A stretch of 64,000 nucleotides of DNA, from contig BDDD01005830.1 of NCBI GenBank assembly GCA_001972305.1, forward strand, positions 1 through 64,000, read 5' to 3'. Below are positions 1 through 13,239 of this stretch, in pieces (the stretch's first letter is position 1; each line of letters begins with the position of its first letter). The notes under the pieces are model-generated. The model saw nothing but the letters and a program-made list of their open reading frames with translations. It was not told where the DNA came from and searched no databases. A program made the position numbers and the translations under genes. Origin of the DNA: Cephalotus follicularis (taxonomy: Eukaryota; Streptophyta; Magnoliopsida; Oxalidales; Cephalotaceae).

Positions 1-2826
1 AAAGGAATCCTCATAAGTCGTTTGCACTGATTTCAGGGACAAATTCGCGTTCCGAGATCGTTTAGTGCATCAATTTATCATTTTTATATCTCTAGGGACG
101 TAATCGTAAATTTTGAAAATTCATGTTTTCAATTGTTTCAACGTTTCTTTTTACAGACAATACAAAGGAATCCTCATAACTTGTTTGCACTGATTTCGTG
201 GTCAAATTCGCGTTCCGAGATCGTTTAGTGCGTCAATTTATCGTTGTTATATCCCTAGGTGCGTAATCGTAAATTTTGAAAATTCATGTTTTCAGTCGTT
301 TCAACGTTTCTTTTTGCAGACAGTACAAATGAATAGCCATAGGTTGTTTGCCGCGAGTTCGGGGTCAAATTCGTGTTCTGAGATCGTTTAGTACGTCAAT
401 TTATCGTTTTTATATCTTTAAGGGCGTAATCATAAATTTTGAAAATTCATGTTTACAGTCGTTTCAACGTTTCTTTTTGTAGACAGTACAAAGGAATCCT
501 CGTAAGTTGTTTGCCTCGTTTTCGGGTTCAAATTTTCGTTCCGAGATCTTTTAGTGCGTCAACTTATCGTTTTTATATCTCTAGGGGGTAATCGTAAATT
601 TTAAAAATTCATATTTTCAGTCGTTTTAACATTTCTTTTCGCAGACAATACAAAGGAATCCTCATAAGTCGTTTGCACTGATTTCGGGGCAAAATTCGCG
701 TTCTGAGATCACTTAGTGCGTCAATTTATCGTTTTTATATCTCTAGGGGCGTAATCGTAAGTTTTGAAAATTTATGTTTTAAGTCGTTTCAACGTTTCTT
801 TTTGCAGACAGGACAAATGAATCATCGTCAGTTGTTTGCACTGATTTCGGGGGCAAATTCGCGTTCCGAGATCGTTTAGTGGGTCAATTTATCGTTTTTA
901 TATCTCTAGGGGCGTAATCGTTAATTTTGAAAATTCATGTTTTCTGCCGTTTAAACGTATCTTTTTGCAGACAGTACAAAGGAATCCTCATAAGTTTTTT
1001 GCCACGATTTCGGGGTCAAATTTTCGTTCCGAGATCGTTTAGTGCGTCATTTTATCGTTTTTATATCTCTATGGGCGTAATCGTAAATTTTAAAAATTCA
1101 TGTTTTCAGTCGTTTCAACGTTTCTTTTTGCAGACAATACAAGGGAATCCTCATAATTTGTTTGCACTGATTTCGTGGTCAAATTCGCGTTCTGAGATCG
1201 TTTAGTGCGTCAATTTATCGTTTTTATATCTCTAAAGGCGTAATCGTAAATTTTGAAAATTCATGTTTTCAGTCGTTTTAACGTTTCTTTTTACAGACAG
1301 TACAAATGATTCGTCGTAAGTTGTTTGCCGCGATTTCGGGGCAAATTCGCGTTCCAAGATCGTTTAGTGCGTTAATTTATCGTTTTTATATCTCTATGGG
1401 CGTAATCTTAAATTTTGAAAATTTATGTTTTAAGTCGTTTCAACGTTTCTTTTTGCGGACAGTACAAATAATTCGTCGTAAGTTGTTTGCCGTGATTTCA
1501 GGGTCAAATTCTCGTTTCGAGATCGTTTAGTGCGTCAATTTATCCTTTTTATATCTCTAGCTGCGTAATCGTAAATTTTGAAAATTCATGTTTTAAGTCG
1601 TTTCAACGGTTCTTTTTCCAGACAGTACAAATTAATCTTCTTATTTTTTTCGCCCTAATTTCGGGGTCAAATTCGCGTTTCGAGATGGTTTAGTGGGTCA
1701 ATTTATCGTTTTAATATCTCTAGGGGCGTAATCGTATATTTTAAAATTCATGTTTTCAGTCGTTTCAACGTTTCTTTTTACAGACAGTACAAGTCAATCA
1801 TCATAAGCTGTTTACTGCGATTTCGGGGTCAAATTCGCGTTCTGAGATCGTTTAGTGCGTCAATTTATCGTTTTTATATCTCTAGGGGCGTAATCGTAAA
1901 TTTTGAAAATTCACGTTTTCAGTCGTTTCAAGGTTTCTTTTTGCAGACAATACAAATGAATCGTGGTATGTTGTTTGCCGGTATTTCGGGGTCAAATTAG
2001 CGTTCGGAGATCGTTTAGTGCGTCAATTTATCGTTTTTATATCTCTAGGGATGTAATCGTAAACTTTGAAAATTCATGTTTTCAATCGTTTAACAGTTTC
2101 TTTTTGCAGACAGTACAAATGAATCGGCGTAAGTTGTTTACCTCGATTTCAGGGTCAAATTCGCATTCTGAATCGTTTAGGGCGTCAATTTATCGTTTCT
2201 ATATCTCTAGGGGCGTAATCGTAAATTTTGAAAATTCATGTTTTAAGTCGTTTCAACATTTCTTTTTGCAGAGAGTGCAAATAATTCATCGTAAGTTATT
2301 TGCCGCGATTTCAGGGTCAAATTTGCATTCCGAGCCGTTTAGTGCGTCAATTTATCCTTTTTATATCTCTAGCTGCGTAATCGTAAATTTTGAAAATTCA
2401 TGTTTTAAGTCGTTTCAACGGTTCTTTTTGCAGAAAGTACAAATTAATCTTCCTATTTTTTTTGCACTAATTTCGTAGTCAAATTCGCGTTCCGAGATCG
2501 TTTAGTGGGTTAATTTATCGTTTTGATATCTCTAGGGGCGTAATCGTATATTTTAAAAATTCATGTTTTCAGTCGTTTCAACGTTTCTTTTTACAGACAG
2601 TACAAGTGAATCATCAAAAGCTGTTTACCGTGATTTCGGGGTCAAATTCGCGTTCCGAGATCGTTTAGTGCGTCAATTTATCGTTTTTATATCTCTAGGG
2701 GCGTAATCGTAAAATTTGAAAACTCATGTTTTCAGTCGTTTCAACGTTTCTTTTTTCAGACAGTACAAAGGAATCCTCATAAGTTGTTTGCCGTAATTTC
2801 GGGGTCAAATTGGCGTTCCGAGATCA
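1..2826. repeat. Tandem satellite, ~163-bp monomer, ~17 copies
   Basis: The anchor tttagtg after the gatc step recurs at 61, 224, 387 and 550, giving a 163-bp period that holds to about 2826. Each monomer carries the same ordered landmarks: gtttagtgcgtcaattta, tatatctctagg, cgtaatcgtaaattttga, gtttcaacgtttcttttt, gcagacagtacaa and a gtttgcc/gcactgattt block. Monomers differ by scattered substitutions and the array starts before base 1. Small open frames inside it, at about 927-1205, 1306-1530 and 1963-2478, are translations of the repeat and not genes. Confidence 0.95.
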
Positions 2827-4059
2827 ACTTACTGCTTGTGTTGATGTAGCCTTACGAGGTTATACCTGTACTGTGAACATGCATATACTTTATACATGTA
2901 TACACTGCGATATATATATACGGTACTGCATCATAATGCATTCATTCATGATACTCATTATCATATACCTCGAACTACATTTATGAGTTTATTCACTTAG
3001 CCGAGTGAGGACAAAGGCTAACCCTCACTGTAACAGATTGATGGCGTGGGATATGATATGGAGCACGCAAGGAGACTTAAGGAGAAGACTGAGTTGTTTC
3101 TCTTATTTTATGTACTGGGTCAAATGAACAATGACTATGTTAATTGGATTATTGTAACGTGGTTTATTTTATCATCCTGTACTGTTTTATCACGCTCCGT
3201 TATGGGCGATCGACTATGATGTGGGGTTTTATATAAACTTGTTGGGTATCACGTAGTATGGGATGCGTGATACATATTTAAATTCAGCTTATTTCATGTT
3301 ATTGCTTCCGCTATTGAAAGTTTGTTTATACGTATTATCGCATAAGCTGAATTTTGTTGTGTTGATTGCATTACCGCTTTAATGATGTCCTCTTGAAAAA
3401 CGGGATGCGACAAAAATTTAATAGGATAAAAAAGATAATTATGCTTCTAATACTTGTATGCTATTAATTTTTTTAAACAGTGCAATAAGGTCATTAGCAT
3501 GAGAGATATTCATATTAATTTTTTTTGTGTTTAAAAATAAGGTATAGGTAGGTTATCCCATCCCTGACACGAGAAGTCAGAATTTACACCGATCACAATT
3601 CTATATCTAGCAAGACCTTTAATGGACCTATATTGAAGTCAAAGTTAGGGATCTTGTTCAGAACAGTATAATCATACGCGAGGATAATGATAAAGTTTAC
3701 TAACGAAATTAAAGCTATGTCAATGACTCAAACTCTCAATCTCTCAAGAACGCTCATAAAGCTCAACCACCCGACTAATCCGTTATCAAAAATAATAATA
3801 TACGAGCTATCAAATTGATTCATCGTCGAAAAACCTAAGAATTGACACTCTATCACGGTTATTTTATATGTAAGATATTCATATTATCACATGTTAGCTC
3901 ATGTATATATAACATCACATTATGACAAAACAACTTGCATTTCATATAAATTTCTAAAAAAAGTGCCTATATTAATGTAGAGTAGTTATAGTATGTTTTA
4001 ATATCTAAGTACGAATTATAATGGTTGTCGTTTTAATGGCAATCTAAAATTCAAGGAGC
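2827..4059. other. Gene-free DNA; LTR-like fragment next to the satellite
   Basis: The satellite stops abruptly after ttccgagatca. From about 2830 to 3411 the text has the look of a Ty3/Gypsy LTR end: a block with agccgagtgaggac, then taatgatgtcc and a terminal aaaacgggatgcgaca. No partner LTR or coding domain is visible, so the assignment is tentative. From about 3412 to 4059 the DNA is AT-rich with no recognisable gene. Confidence 0.35.
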
Positions 4060-4406
4060 GGGAAAAACTCCCACGTGGCAAGTACTGAGCGCGCTCTTCT
4101 CTTTTCCTGTTTCAACACATGAAAAATGGAAAATGACGTCTCAGTGGTGGGCCCCAGCTTAGTTGACCATTAAAGCCGAAAAAGTTCTTTCTTATTCACT
4201 TTCGGTTCCTAACTAACATTTCCACTTCTTCTCTACCATTGTAATTACTAGTAATTAGCATTTCAATATCGCAATTATTATCATTATATACACCACAATA
4301 ATATATAATATAGTAATATACTGTTTTTGCTCTATTTCTTATTTTAGCCACTTAAAATTAAAGTCATCAATAGAACTCTCTAAAGTCTAGCAGCATCAAA
4401 ATACAG
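4060..4406 (+). promoter_or_regulatory. Villin promoter and 5' leader
   Basis: This lies upstream of the villin reading frame. A G-box/ABRE core CACGTG is at 4072-4077 and a W-box-type TTGACC is at 4163-4168. A good leader-intron donor (acag|gtgaga) falls near 4406, with a matching acceptor ending at 5041 and the start codon in the next exon. A leader intron is therefore likely. The transcription start is not defined by the sequence. Confidence 0.45.
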
Positions 4407-4550
4407 GTGAGATTCTCTCACGGTTTTTTTGTGTGTTTTTTAGAAATAATTATTAGCTCATATTCTTCAGTTAAATTAAACTTGCAGATCTAACTTGTTA
4501 TTTAGATTTTCAATCTACACATGATATATTTGGCACCAAATCATGTAAGA

Positions 4551-4975
4551 AATGGACATAGTAATTTCGCGGTTGATGATGTTTTTAGTGTGTGTGTGTT
4601 TGTATAAAAAAAACAGTAAGCTCTATTGTATACTTGCAGATTAGAAAACCTTAATTATATATACATCATGCAAGTAATGGACATAGTAATGTTGTTCGAA
4701 ATTTGAACTCTAAATGGACAAAACTTTGATGATGTTTTGTGTTAGTGTGTGTGTATATGTGTGCGCGCGTGTAAAACTGAAAATAGTAAGCTCTATTGAA
4801 TACTTGCAGACTAGAAGGTAGGTGTGTGTAATGGACAAAGTAATTTTATGGCGTTCAAAATTTGAACTCTAAATGGTGACTCAAAACCTTGGTGATGTTT
4901 TGTGTGTGTGTAAAACTGAAAATAGTAAGTTCTATTGAATACTTGCAGAGTAGAAAACCTGAATATATGTAACAT
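4551..4975 (+). repeat. Triplicated ~125-155-bp block in villin leader intron
   Basis: Three imperfect tandem copies start at about 4551, 4676 and 4830. Each opens with aatggacaaagtaat or aatggacatagtaat, passes through a variable GT-rich run, and ends with agtaagctctattgaatact followed by tgcaga. The repeated ttgcag looks like a 3' splice site. Confidence 0.8.
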
Positions 4976-7740
4976 CCTTTTTTTTTCTTTTTTTTTTGTT
5001 TTTGCATTAATGACTAATGTAGTTCAATGAATGGGACGCAGATATCTTAAAATTGTGGTTTATGTCGAGGATCATTGTCAAAGAGGTGACATGATGTCTC
5101 TCGCTGCTAAAGATATTGATTCAGCAATTGATGGAGCAAGAGCAAAGGCGTATCCTTGGAAATGGTTTTGTTTAAAAAGTGCCATATATTGTGGTTCTTT
5201 ACGGTGTTCTACTGATCCTTTCATTTGTGTCTACTTGTTTTTTTTTTTTTGATCATGGAACACGAGACCGATTTTGTAATCATAAAAGTGGCTGAAATAT
5301 GGTGTATTTTTGGCAATTGTGTTAAATCTGGTGCACTTTTTTTTACCAGTTTTGTGCATGGTGTAAAAACATTAAACGAGTAATCACTGCAAACGTAACT
5401 TAGTGACTTTAAGGGCACCCGGGCAGCATGACAAGTGGCTACTTCTTTAGTTCTTTATGAAACTGTTAATTTACAGCTAACCATATCAGTCTGCTGATGT
5501 ACCTTCCCTATTGGTTTTAGTTATCTATGCATTAGGTGTTTGTTGCTTTATCCTTATCCTTCTTGTTTTAGAGGTTTAGAAATCTGGTGCATTGAGAACC
5601 ATCAACTGGTACCTGTTACAAAGTCTTCACATGGGAAATTCTATTCTGGAAGTGCATATATTGTTTTAAATGTAAGTTATTGGAAGATTTCAGCCAATTT
5701 TCTTTTAGATAACAAGCTGTGGTACAATTTATAAAACTATCCTTTAATAGTTTAGTGGATATCTGGAGATTCCGAGGTTTCTCTTAGCAATGCATATTTG
5801 ATCGAACTTAATCCACAACCTGATTAAACTTTTACTGTACCCTCTCTTTAACTGACATTTAACTTGGGTTATTCACTTGTTTGTTGTCTGAGACAGACAA
5901 TTCTGCTTAAAGATGGCCCTCCTCAGCATGACATACATTATTGGCTGGGAAAGGATGCAAATGAGGTTTTTCAATATCCTCTCCCTTCATGTAGTAATTA
6001 GTGGTTTAGATTGTTGTTGAAAGTAAACCTGTCAAGGTAATAGTTATAAGCTTTTAGAATATCAAGATTAATGGTTTATAGGCAAGGGAGTGAATAGGAC
6101 CACCAAATGCTTGAGTCCAAGATCTCACCCAAAAACAAACTTATTGGATAAAAAACCGTTCATGTGATGAACAGAACATTTAATTTGTTTTTTTGCATCC
6201 ATTCTTTATGTTGTCTCATGTCAATGTGGAAGGTTTTCTTAAGTTTTCTTATTGTATTTTCAGATGGACTCAGCCTTGGCATCAGAAAAAGCGCTGGAAA
6301 TAGATGCAGCCCTAGGGTCCTGCACTGTGCAATATAGAGAAGTTCAAGGCATAGAAACAGAGATGTTCTTGTCATACTTCAGACCTTGCATCATACCAAT
6401 TGAAGGAGTATATTCTTCACAAACAGGGGACTCGAATGTGGAAACATACAAAGTCAGCCTGTTAACATGCAAAGGAGACCATGCTGTCTATGTTAAAGAA
6501 GTAAGTATAGTTTAAATTTTGATGGAGTGAAACCAAACCGGTATAAACTGTATTTTCTATCTTTGATTTGGAAGCCATTTTAGCATGCCCCTTTGGACAA
6601 AAGGCCCACGATAGTAACTAAGGGTGCCTATTTTAATGTATTACTTTCTCGTACAAATGTTGAATTGATAAATCCTAATAATATGGCTAAAATGAATGTT
6701 TTAGCCTCATTCATGTACGTCCATATTGAGTACCTACTTGTACAGTTGTACCTATACTCTTTGCCTTTATAATATTTGGCTTATCATGGTCTATGTGGTG
6801 GGCATGTTGAACAGGTGCCTTTTACCCGGACATCCTTGAACCACAATGATGTATTCGTACTTGACACAGCATCAAAAATTTTCCTTTTTAGTGGATGCAA
6901 CTCTAGCATACAAGAAAGAGCTAAAGCTTTGGAGGTGGTTCAGTATATTAAAGAGAATAAGCACAATGGAAACTGTGAGGTGGCAACTGTAGGTTAGAAT
7001 CTTTATAGTTGTATTTCAATTTTTTAAAAACAAAGTTATTGTGATTTAACTGAGCAATGCTGCAGAGGATGGAAAATTTGTTGGTGATGCTGATGTTGGT
7101 GAGTTCTGGAGTTTTTTTGGTGGCTATGCCCCCATACCAAACGACTCACCCTATGGTGTTCAGAAACAAAGTGATTCTCCATCTGTTAAATTTTTCTGGT
7201 GAGTGTTGCCTTGAGATTGGACATCGGAGATGCATCTATGCTAACTTTATCTGTTATCTTCTATTCTTAGATGTTACTAAGCCTCCATTCAAAATTGTTT
7301 TTAGCTGACATAAGTATAAATGAACTCCTCGTTTTGGCCAAAGTATATCTATCTATTGCATCCATATTTATAAATATTTTCAGTTTTATACTTATAGTTT
7401 TTAGTTCAACAGTCACTCGGCCAATTGATCTGTCCAAATTTTGGATTATGCTTTGTTGTGTATCTTTTGTAACTTTAAAATCTTATCTTCCTTTGAAGGT
7501 CACAAGGTTCTCCATCCTTCCCTTTTTAAGATTTAGTTTTCTGAAGGAGTGATTTTCTTATCAACAGGATAACTACGCAGGGCAAACTGTGTCAAAGTGG
7601 AACTGATTCATTGAACAAAGAAATGCTTGACACAAGCAAGTGTTATATGTTAGATTGTGACACTGAGATTTTTGTATGGATGGGAAGAGGTACCTCCCTC
7701 ACAGAACGGAAGACAACTATCTCAGCTACAGAAGTAAGAA

Positions 7741-7770
7741 TCTCTCTCTCTCCCCCCCTCTCTCTCTCTC
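7741..7770. repeat. TC-rich microsatellite in villin intron 7
   Basis: A (TC)n run interrupted by a short C-run lies directly after the exon 7 donor site. It adds pyrimidine-rich sequence to the intron but has no evident role. Confidence 0.9.
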
Positions 7771-10700
7771 AATAAATTTATAAGAAAAACATGGAAAAGG
7801 TGTTATTCATGCACGAAAGGCCATCTGTTGACCATTTTGGTTTTTGCCCACGAATATTCTTGAGGGCATCATTCCCTTCTTGATTGGTAGCTTCTCTTTT
7901 TCAGGATTTTCTCAGAAATCATGACAGGTCATCTGAGGCCCATTTAACCTTTATAACTGAAGGATTAGAAACTGCTATTTTTAGGTCATACTTTGACAGT
8001 TGGCCTCAAACAGTAGAACCCAGGCTGTACGAAGAAGGTCGAGAAAAAGTAGCAGGTTAGTTGCTTGTGCAGCAATGAACCAATAAGTAAGCACATTGTT
8101 ACTATTATAGTTTGCTGTTACAATGATTTTCATACAATTTCTTTTCCAGCGATGTTCAAGCAACAAGGTTATGATGTGAAGGAACTTCCTGAAGAAGACT
8201 CCGAGCCATATATGAATGGCCGAGGCATTCTGAAAGTATCTACATACTAAAATTATTTCTTAAATCCTTGAGTTATGACTACAAGCATATATGATGTATG
8301 GAGATGATGCCATCTTAATATTTCAGGTTTGGCGGGTAAATGGAGATGACTTGTTCCATATTCCAAATCAAGAACAGACAAAGCTTTTCAGTGGGGATTG
8401 CTATGTCCTTCAGTATACATATCCCGAGGATGGAAGGGATCAACATCTTTATTATGCGTGGCTTGGTCGAGAGAGTGTAAAGGTAAACATATAAAAAAAG
8501 AAAGGAAAAAGAACTAGCTGTAGTTTTCTAAATCTCTATATACCTAGATTCCTTCTTTAAGTTACAGGTACCAGGTAACCCTTATTGAGCTTGTAAGGCA
8601 GCTAATTTTATTTGTTCATAAACTTTTCCTGCTTGTAGGAAGATAGAGTTCATGCTATCTCCCATATGAATGCCATTGCTATATCAACCAAGGCTGATCG
8701 AGTTCTGGTAAGTAGCGATTTTGTCTCTCTATGTGCAGGGTCTTTTAAAACAATTATGCTGCTTCAAAATTAGTTATTTTAGTTGACTAATAAGGTACTA
8801 AGCTGAGTAAAATGTTAACCATGTGATATTTAAGTCTTTTCCAGACACTTCTCTTAATATATTCTCTCTTTAATTTGTGTTTATTCCCGTCTTTGTCTTA
8901 TAAAGCAGTTTGGTTCAACTGAAAACAATATGTTCTCATGTTCCATATAGTTGTTTTGTTGATGGGTATAGTTGTCATCAAGCAAATCCTGTTTGCTGAC
9001 TGGCAATTCTTGTTTGGTGGTTGGTAAAGCTTGCGTGCTTGATGGCAAGCCTTAATTATAGATTGACAAGAAGGTTAGAGTTTTACTCTTTTTTTTTTTT
9101 ATACACTCTTTAGAAGTGTTTTAAATAATTATCGCCCCTAATCCTAAAACATAAGGCCTTACACAGTTCTTATTGACTAAATGAAGAAGGGAATCCTTGT
9201 CAGAGGATGGTGGAACTCCTCATAATCTATTAGCTCCTATAAGTCTTAAGCATATGCATTTTTACTCATATTCCCTTCCCCTTTGACAAATATAATTATC
9301 CAGATTGTCTTTGATCAATTCAGCAAAATTGGAAGTGATAGTGCCGTGCATTTCTATTTTGGATAACTCGTCTTTATTTAATCCAATATCATAGGTAAGT
9401 GCCAAATAGTTAAAGATAAATCTTCAGAAATTCTTATTTAAGAATTTCTTCTGCTTTGTGTAATTACATGTAACAATTAACATGTTAAAATAAATTATTC
9501 AATGCATCAGAAAATCAGAAATGTTGTAAGCCTGAGTAATGACTTGATTTCGCTTAGTCCTTTCTTTCAAAGGGAGACTGCCTTGTAATGATGTCTCGAC
9601 TTGCACGGTCACCTTTGTTGAGCTCCTTTGCCCATGTTAAAAGCAAAAAGGTATTTAAATAAAAAGTGATTTAAGTTGGTGGGATTGGCTTTGTTGCAAG
9701 GCTTGATTGCTGATTGGTCAAGGCTGTATGCCTACAGCCTATTTATTTACCTAACCTTAGAAATGGACTCCTTTTGCAGACTTTGAGCTTGTATATATAG
9801 AGCATTTTCTGAATCCTTTATCCACTTAATTCTTTGTTCGTGTTCTTCTGAAATGTTTTACAGTGTTACTTCTCATATATTTTTTTGCAACATTTTCTTC
9901 TTCTTATGATAGATCATTGCTGTAACTTCACCAATGCTCGAATTTACTTTCGTTAAATTGGTCATCATATTTTCCACATTAAGCACACGTAGACTATTGG
10001 CTTGCACTTCCTGCACTGGGCGTATTACCAACTTTTTACTGGTTTAAACATATTCTGAGTTCAGGCTCAAATTGTGGAGGGTAAGGAGCCACCTCTATTT
10101 TTCTTGATTCTCCAGATACTAGTTGTTTTCAAGGTTCGTTCCTTGCAAGTTTCATGTTTTCTATTCCTTTTTCTTTGGTTAATTTTTTTACCTGTCACAT
10201 AAACTGTCTGTCAGATTGATCTACTGTTAAACAGGAGGCACATGTTTGGTTTTTTACCTTTTCTTGTAGGGAGGTGTGAGTACAGCGTATAAGAAGTTCA
10301 TAACAGAGAAAGGTATTGAAGATGAAACCTATGATGGAAAAAGGACGGCTCTTTTTCGGGTTCAAGGGACAGGTCCAAAGAATATGCAAGCCATCCAAGT
10401 TGATCAAGTAAGTTTTCGTGCTGTGATCTGTCTACAATGTCACCATAATATCTTTCTCACTTTTCACACACCTTTAGGGATGCCTTATAAGGCATTCTTT
10501 TGGAAATTACAGTTCATTTCATTTTCATTGTAAGGTCACTTTGTTGCCTGTGTTTTGTCAGATTGAAATTATCTTTTATATGTTTAAATATTGGAAAAGC
10601 TTGTTCTGTTGTGAAAAACATGAATATTTGCATGTAATCAATTATAATTTATGCCTTCTTCAGCAGCCTGTTTTGTATTTACGTGACTCATTGATTAAGT

Positions 10701-12482
10701 GAGCAGCTAGTTGGACAGAGTTAATGAAAAACAGTGTTCCAAATTTTTTACAAAAGAGCCTCATTGTCAACGAAATTAATCCATAATCAAAATTTCTTTT
10801 TAAATCTCTATGTTTCCGTTTACTGTTAGTTAATATGAAGTTTAGCCATAGTTTGGATCACTCGAGTAATCCAGTTGTTTTGGTTCAGTCTGAGACTTTT
10901 CTCCAAAAAGGTTTGGACTTAACTTCAAAACCTTTGGTTTAGGCTCTCTTGAATTTAGTTGAGCTTTGACTGTGCTCGTTAGTATTTGTTAATATGGAGT
11001 GGACAACATTGTTTACTGACATAGGATGGGTTGTGGCATTTTTATCCCCCAAAAGGGTACCTTTCTTTGATCAAACTGCGTAGCACATGTGTTTTTAATA
11101 TTACTTGATTATGAACTGAAACTGTTGCAGGTTTCAAGCTCCTTAAATTCATCCTATTGATACATCCTGCAAAATGAAGAATCTGTCTTCACTTGGATAG
11201 GAAATCTTTCTTTGACAAGAGACCATGATCTTCTTGACAGAATGGTAGAATTCATTAATGTATGTGACTGTCCTTTATTATATATTTGTATTCTTCATCT
11301 ACGGTAAAGTTGTGAAGTATATGTGCCGCAAATCACCAAAAAAAGAAAGAAGGAAATATCCCTTAAAAAAATGGCATTAGGCATTCAGTTGGTAGCTAAG
11401 TAGAATGGACTTCATGCAAACATTGTGGACTTAGGTCAAAGTAATTGTTATCAAAATTCATTTCCTCTTGATGTCATTGCAGCCTATGTGGCAAACTATA
11501 TCAGTGAGGGAAGGGAGTGAACCCGATAGTTTTTGGAATGCACTTGGGGGAAAGGCAGAGTATCCTAGGGACAAAAGGATAAAAGGCCACACAGAAGATC
11601 CGAATCTGTTTCTGGTGACCTCTAGGGAAGGTATGCAAATACCCTCATTATATTTTGTTATCTCAAAGGATAATTGGTTCTGCTTTGGTTCAGAATCCAT
11701 CTGTAAACGGCTGTAAAAGCATGTCTAATGGTGGGTTATGGCTCTTGTGCTACTTTGGTTGGAATATCTTGTCAGGTGATTTCAAGGTAAACTTCACATA
11801 CAATTCTGTAAGCATTGGATGCATTTACATAGTTGGTGCACCTTTATTTTCTATCATAAACTCTTCAGATAAAATGGTTTTATATTAGTCCCCTGTCCAA
11901 GGCAATAATTTTTAGTAAAAAGCATAGAAGAAATCATATTTGCTCATGTTTAATCAAATTTCTTAAAGTTTGGTTCTAAGAGATATAAGGAAACTCAAAT
12001 TTAGTCATTATATTAAATTGTAAATGAGAATTTTAGCAAGAATCTTTGAGGAAGACCAGACAAGGCAAATTACCCTTTTTGGGCGATTAAAATAAACAAT
12101 TTCATATCTGTAATATCACTAATTTGAACTAAAGCCTTTTAGTACTCCATTTACTTCACCTATGTAGAAATTTGAAATTAGAATGGATTTTTAGTATATG
12201 ATTAATTTTAATTCCTAGAGGCTATAATTGCACACAGACAATTACTGATATTCAGTAAGTACACAATTGTTCTAATTTTCAAGCAAATAGTTATATTGAA
12301 CATGACCATGATATTTACAGGTGAAAGAGATCTACAACTTCACGCAGGATGATTTGACTACTGAAGACATCTTAGTACTAGACTGCCACACAGAAATATA
12401 CCTTTGGGTTGGAAGCCATTCAAATGTTGGATCAAAGCAACAAGCTCTTTCTCTTGGCCTGGTAAATATTTGTTTTCCAATT

Positions 12483-13239
12483 CTTTTGAGTTTGTAGGTA
12501 AGTCAACTTGCTGTGGCATGAGTCTTATGGCCATGCACTAATCAATCTTGTACTCAACACCTGCGATCAGTTTTAATATTATTTTTTTCCAGGATATAAG
12601 CCTATGATGATTCCCTTCAATTGTTTACCGAGGAATTAGGCTCCCAATTCACTAATTACATATTTATATAGCGCTTAGTTTTAACCTCTGGTTTTGTTGT
12701 TACATATGTATTGATGGTTTGCTTGGCCAGAAGTACAGGAATTAATACATAATTGTCCATCGAAGACACTAAAATTTTGAAATGGCAAAATCTGTAAATA
12801 GCATAGCTTCTTGCATACTTGATGCCCTGCACCTTTATCAGCATTCCCTGCTTCTTGTACGCTTTTGAGTTTGTTCTCTTAGAGGTAAGTTAACTTACTG
12901 TGGCATGAGTCTTATTATGGCCACGCACTAATCAATCTTGTAGTTAACACCTACAATCAGTTTTAATATTTTTTTTTTCTGGGATATAAGCCTATGATGA
13001 TTCCCTTAAGTTGTTTACCGAGGAATCAGGCTCTCCCAATTCACTAATTACATATTTATATAGTGCTTAGTTTTAATCTCTGGTTTTGTTGTTACATATG
13101 CATTGATGGTTTGCTTGGCCACAAGTACAGGAATTAATACGTATTGTCCATCGAAGACACTAAAATTTTGAAACGGCAAAATCTGTAAATAGCATAGCTT
13201 CTTGCATACTTGATACCCTGCACCTCTATCAGCATTCCC
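12483..13239. repeat. Tandem duplication (~370 bp x2) inside villin intron 17
   Basis: Copies 12483-12848 and 12862-13239 share landmarks in the same order: cttttgagtttg, ggcatgagtctta, tataagcctatgatga, gtttgcttggccag/cac, ggaattaatac, cgaagacactaaaattttga and atcagcattccc. They differ by a few substitutions and small indels. The exon 18 acceptor lies just downstream. Confidence 0.92.

Noticed and set aside
927-2478. Open frames of 74-171 codons in the satellite
   Set aside because: They translate the 163-bp repeat, recur with the monomer and resemble no protein family.
5031-5090. In-frame ATG upstream of the villin start
   Set aside because: It lies before a likely leader-intron acceptor ending at 5041 and adds residues unlike the family N-terminus.
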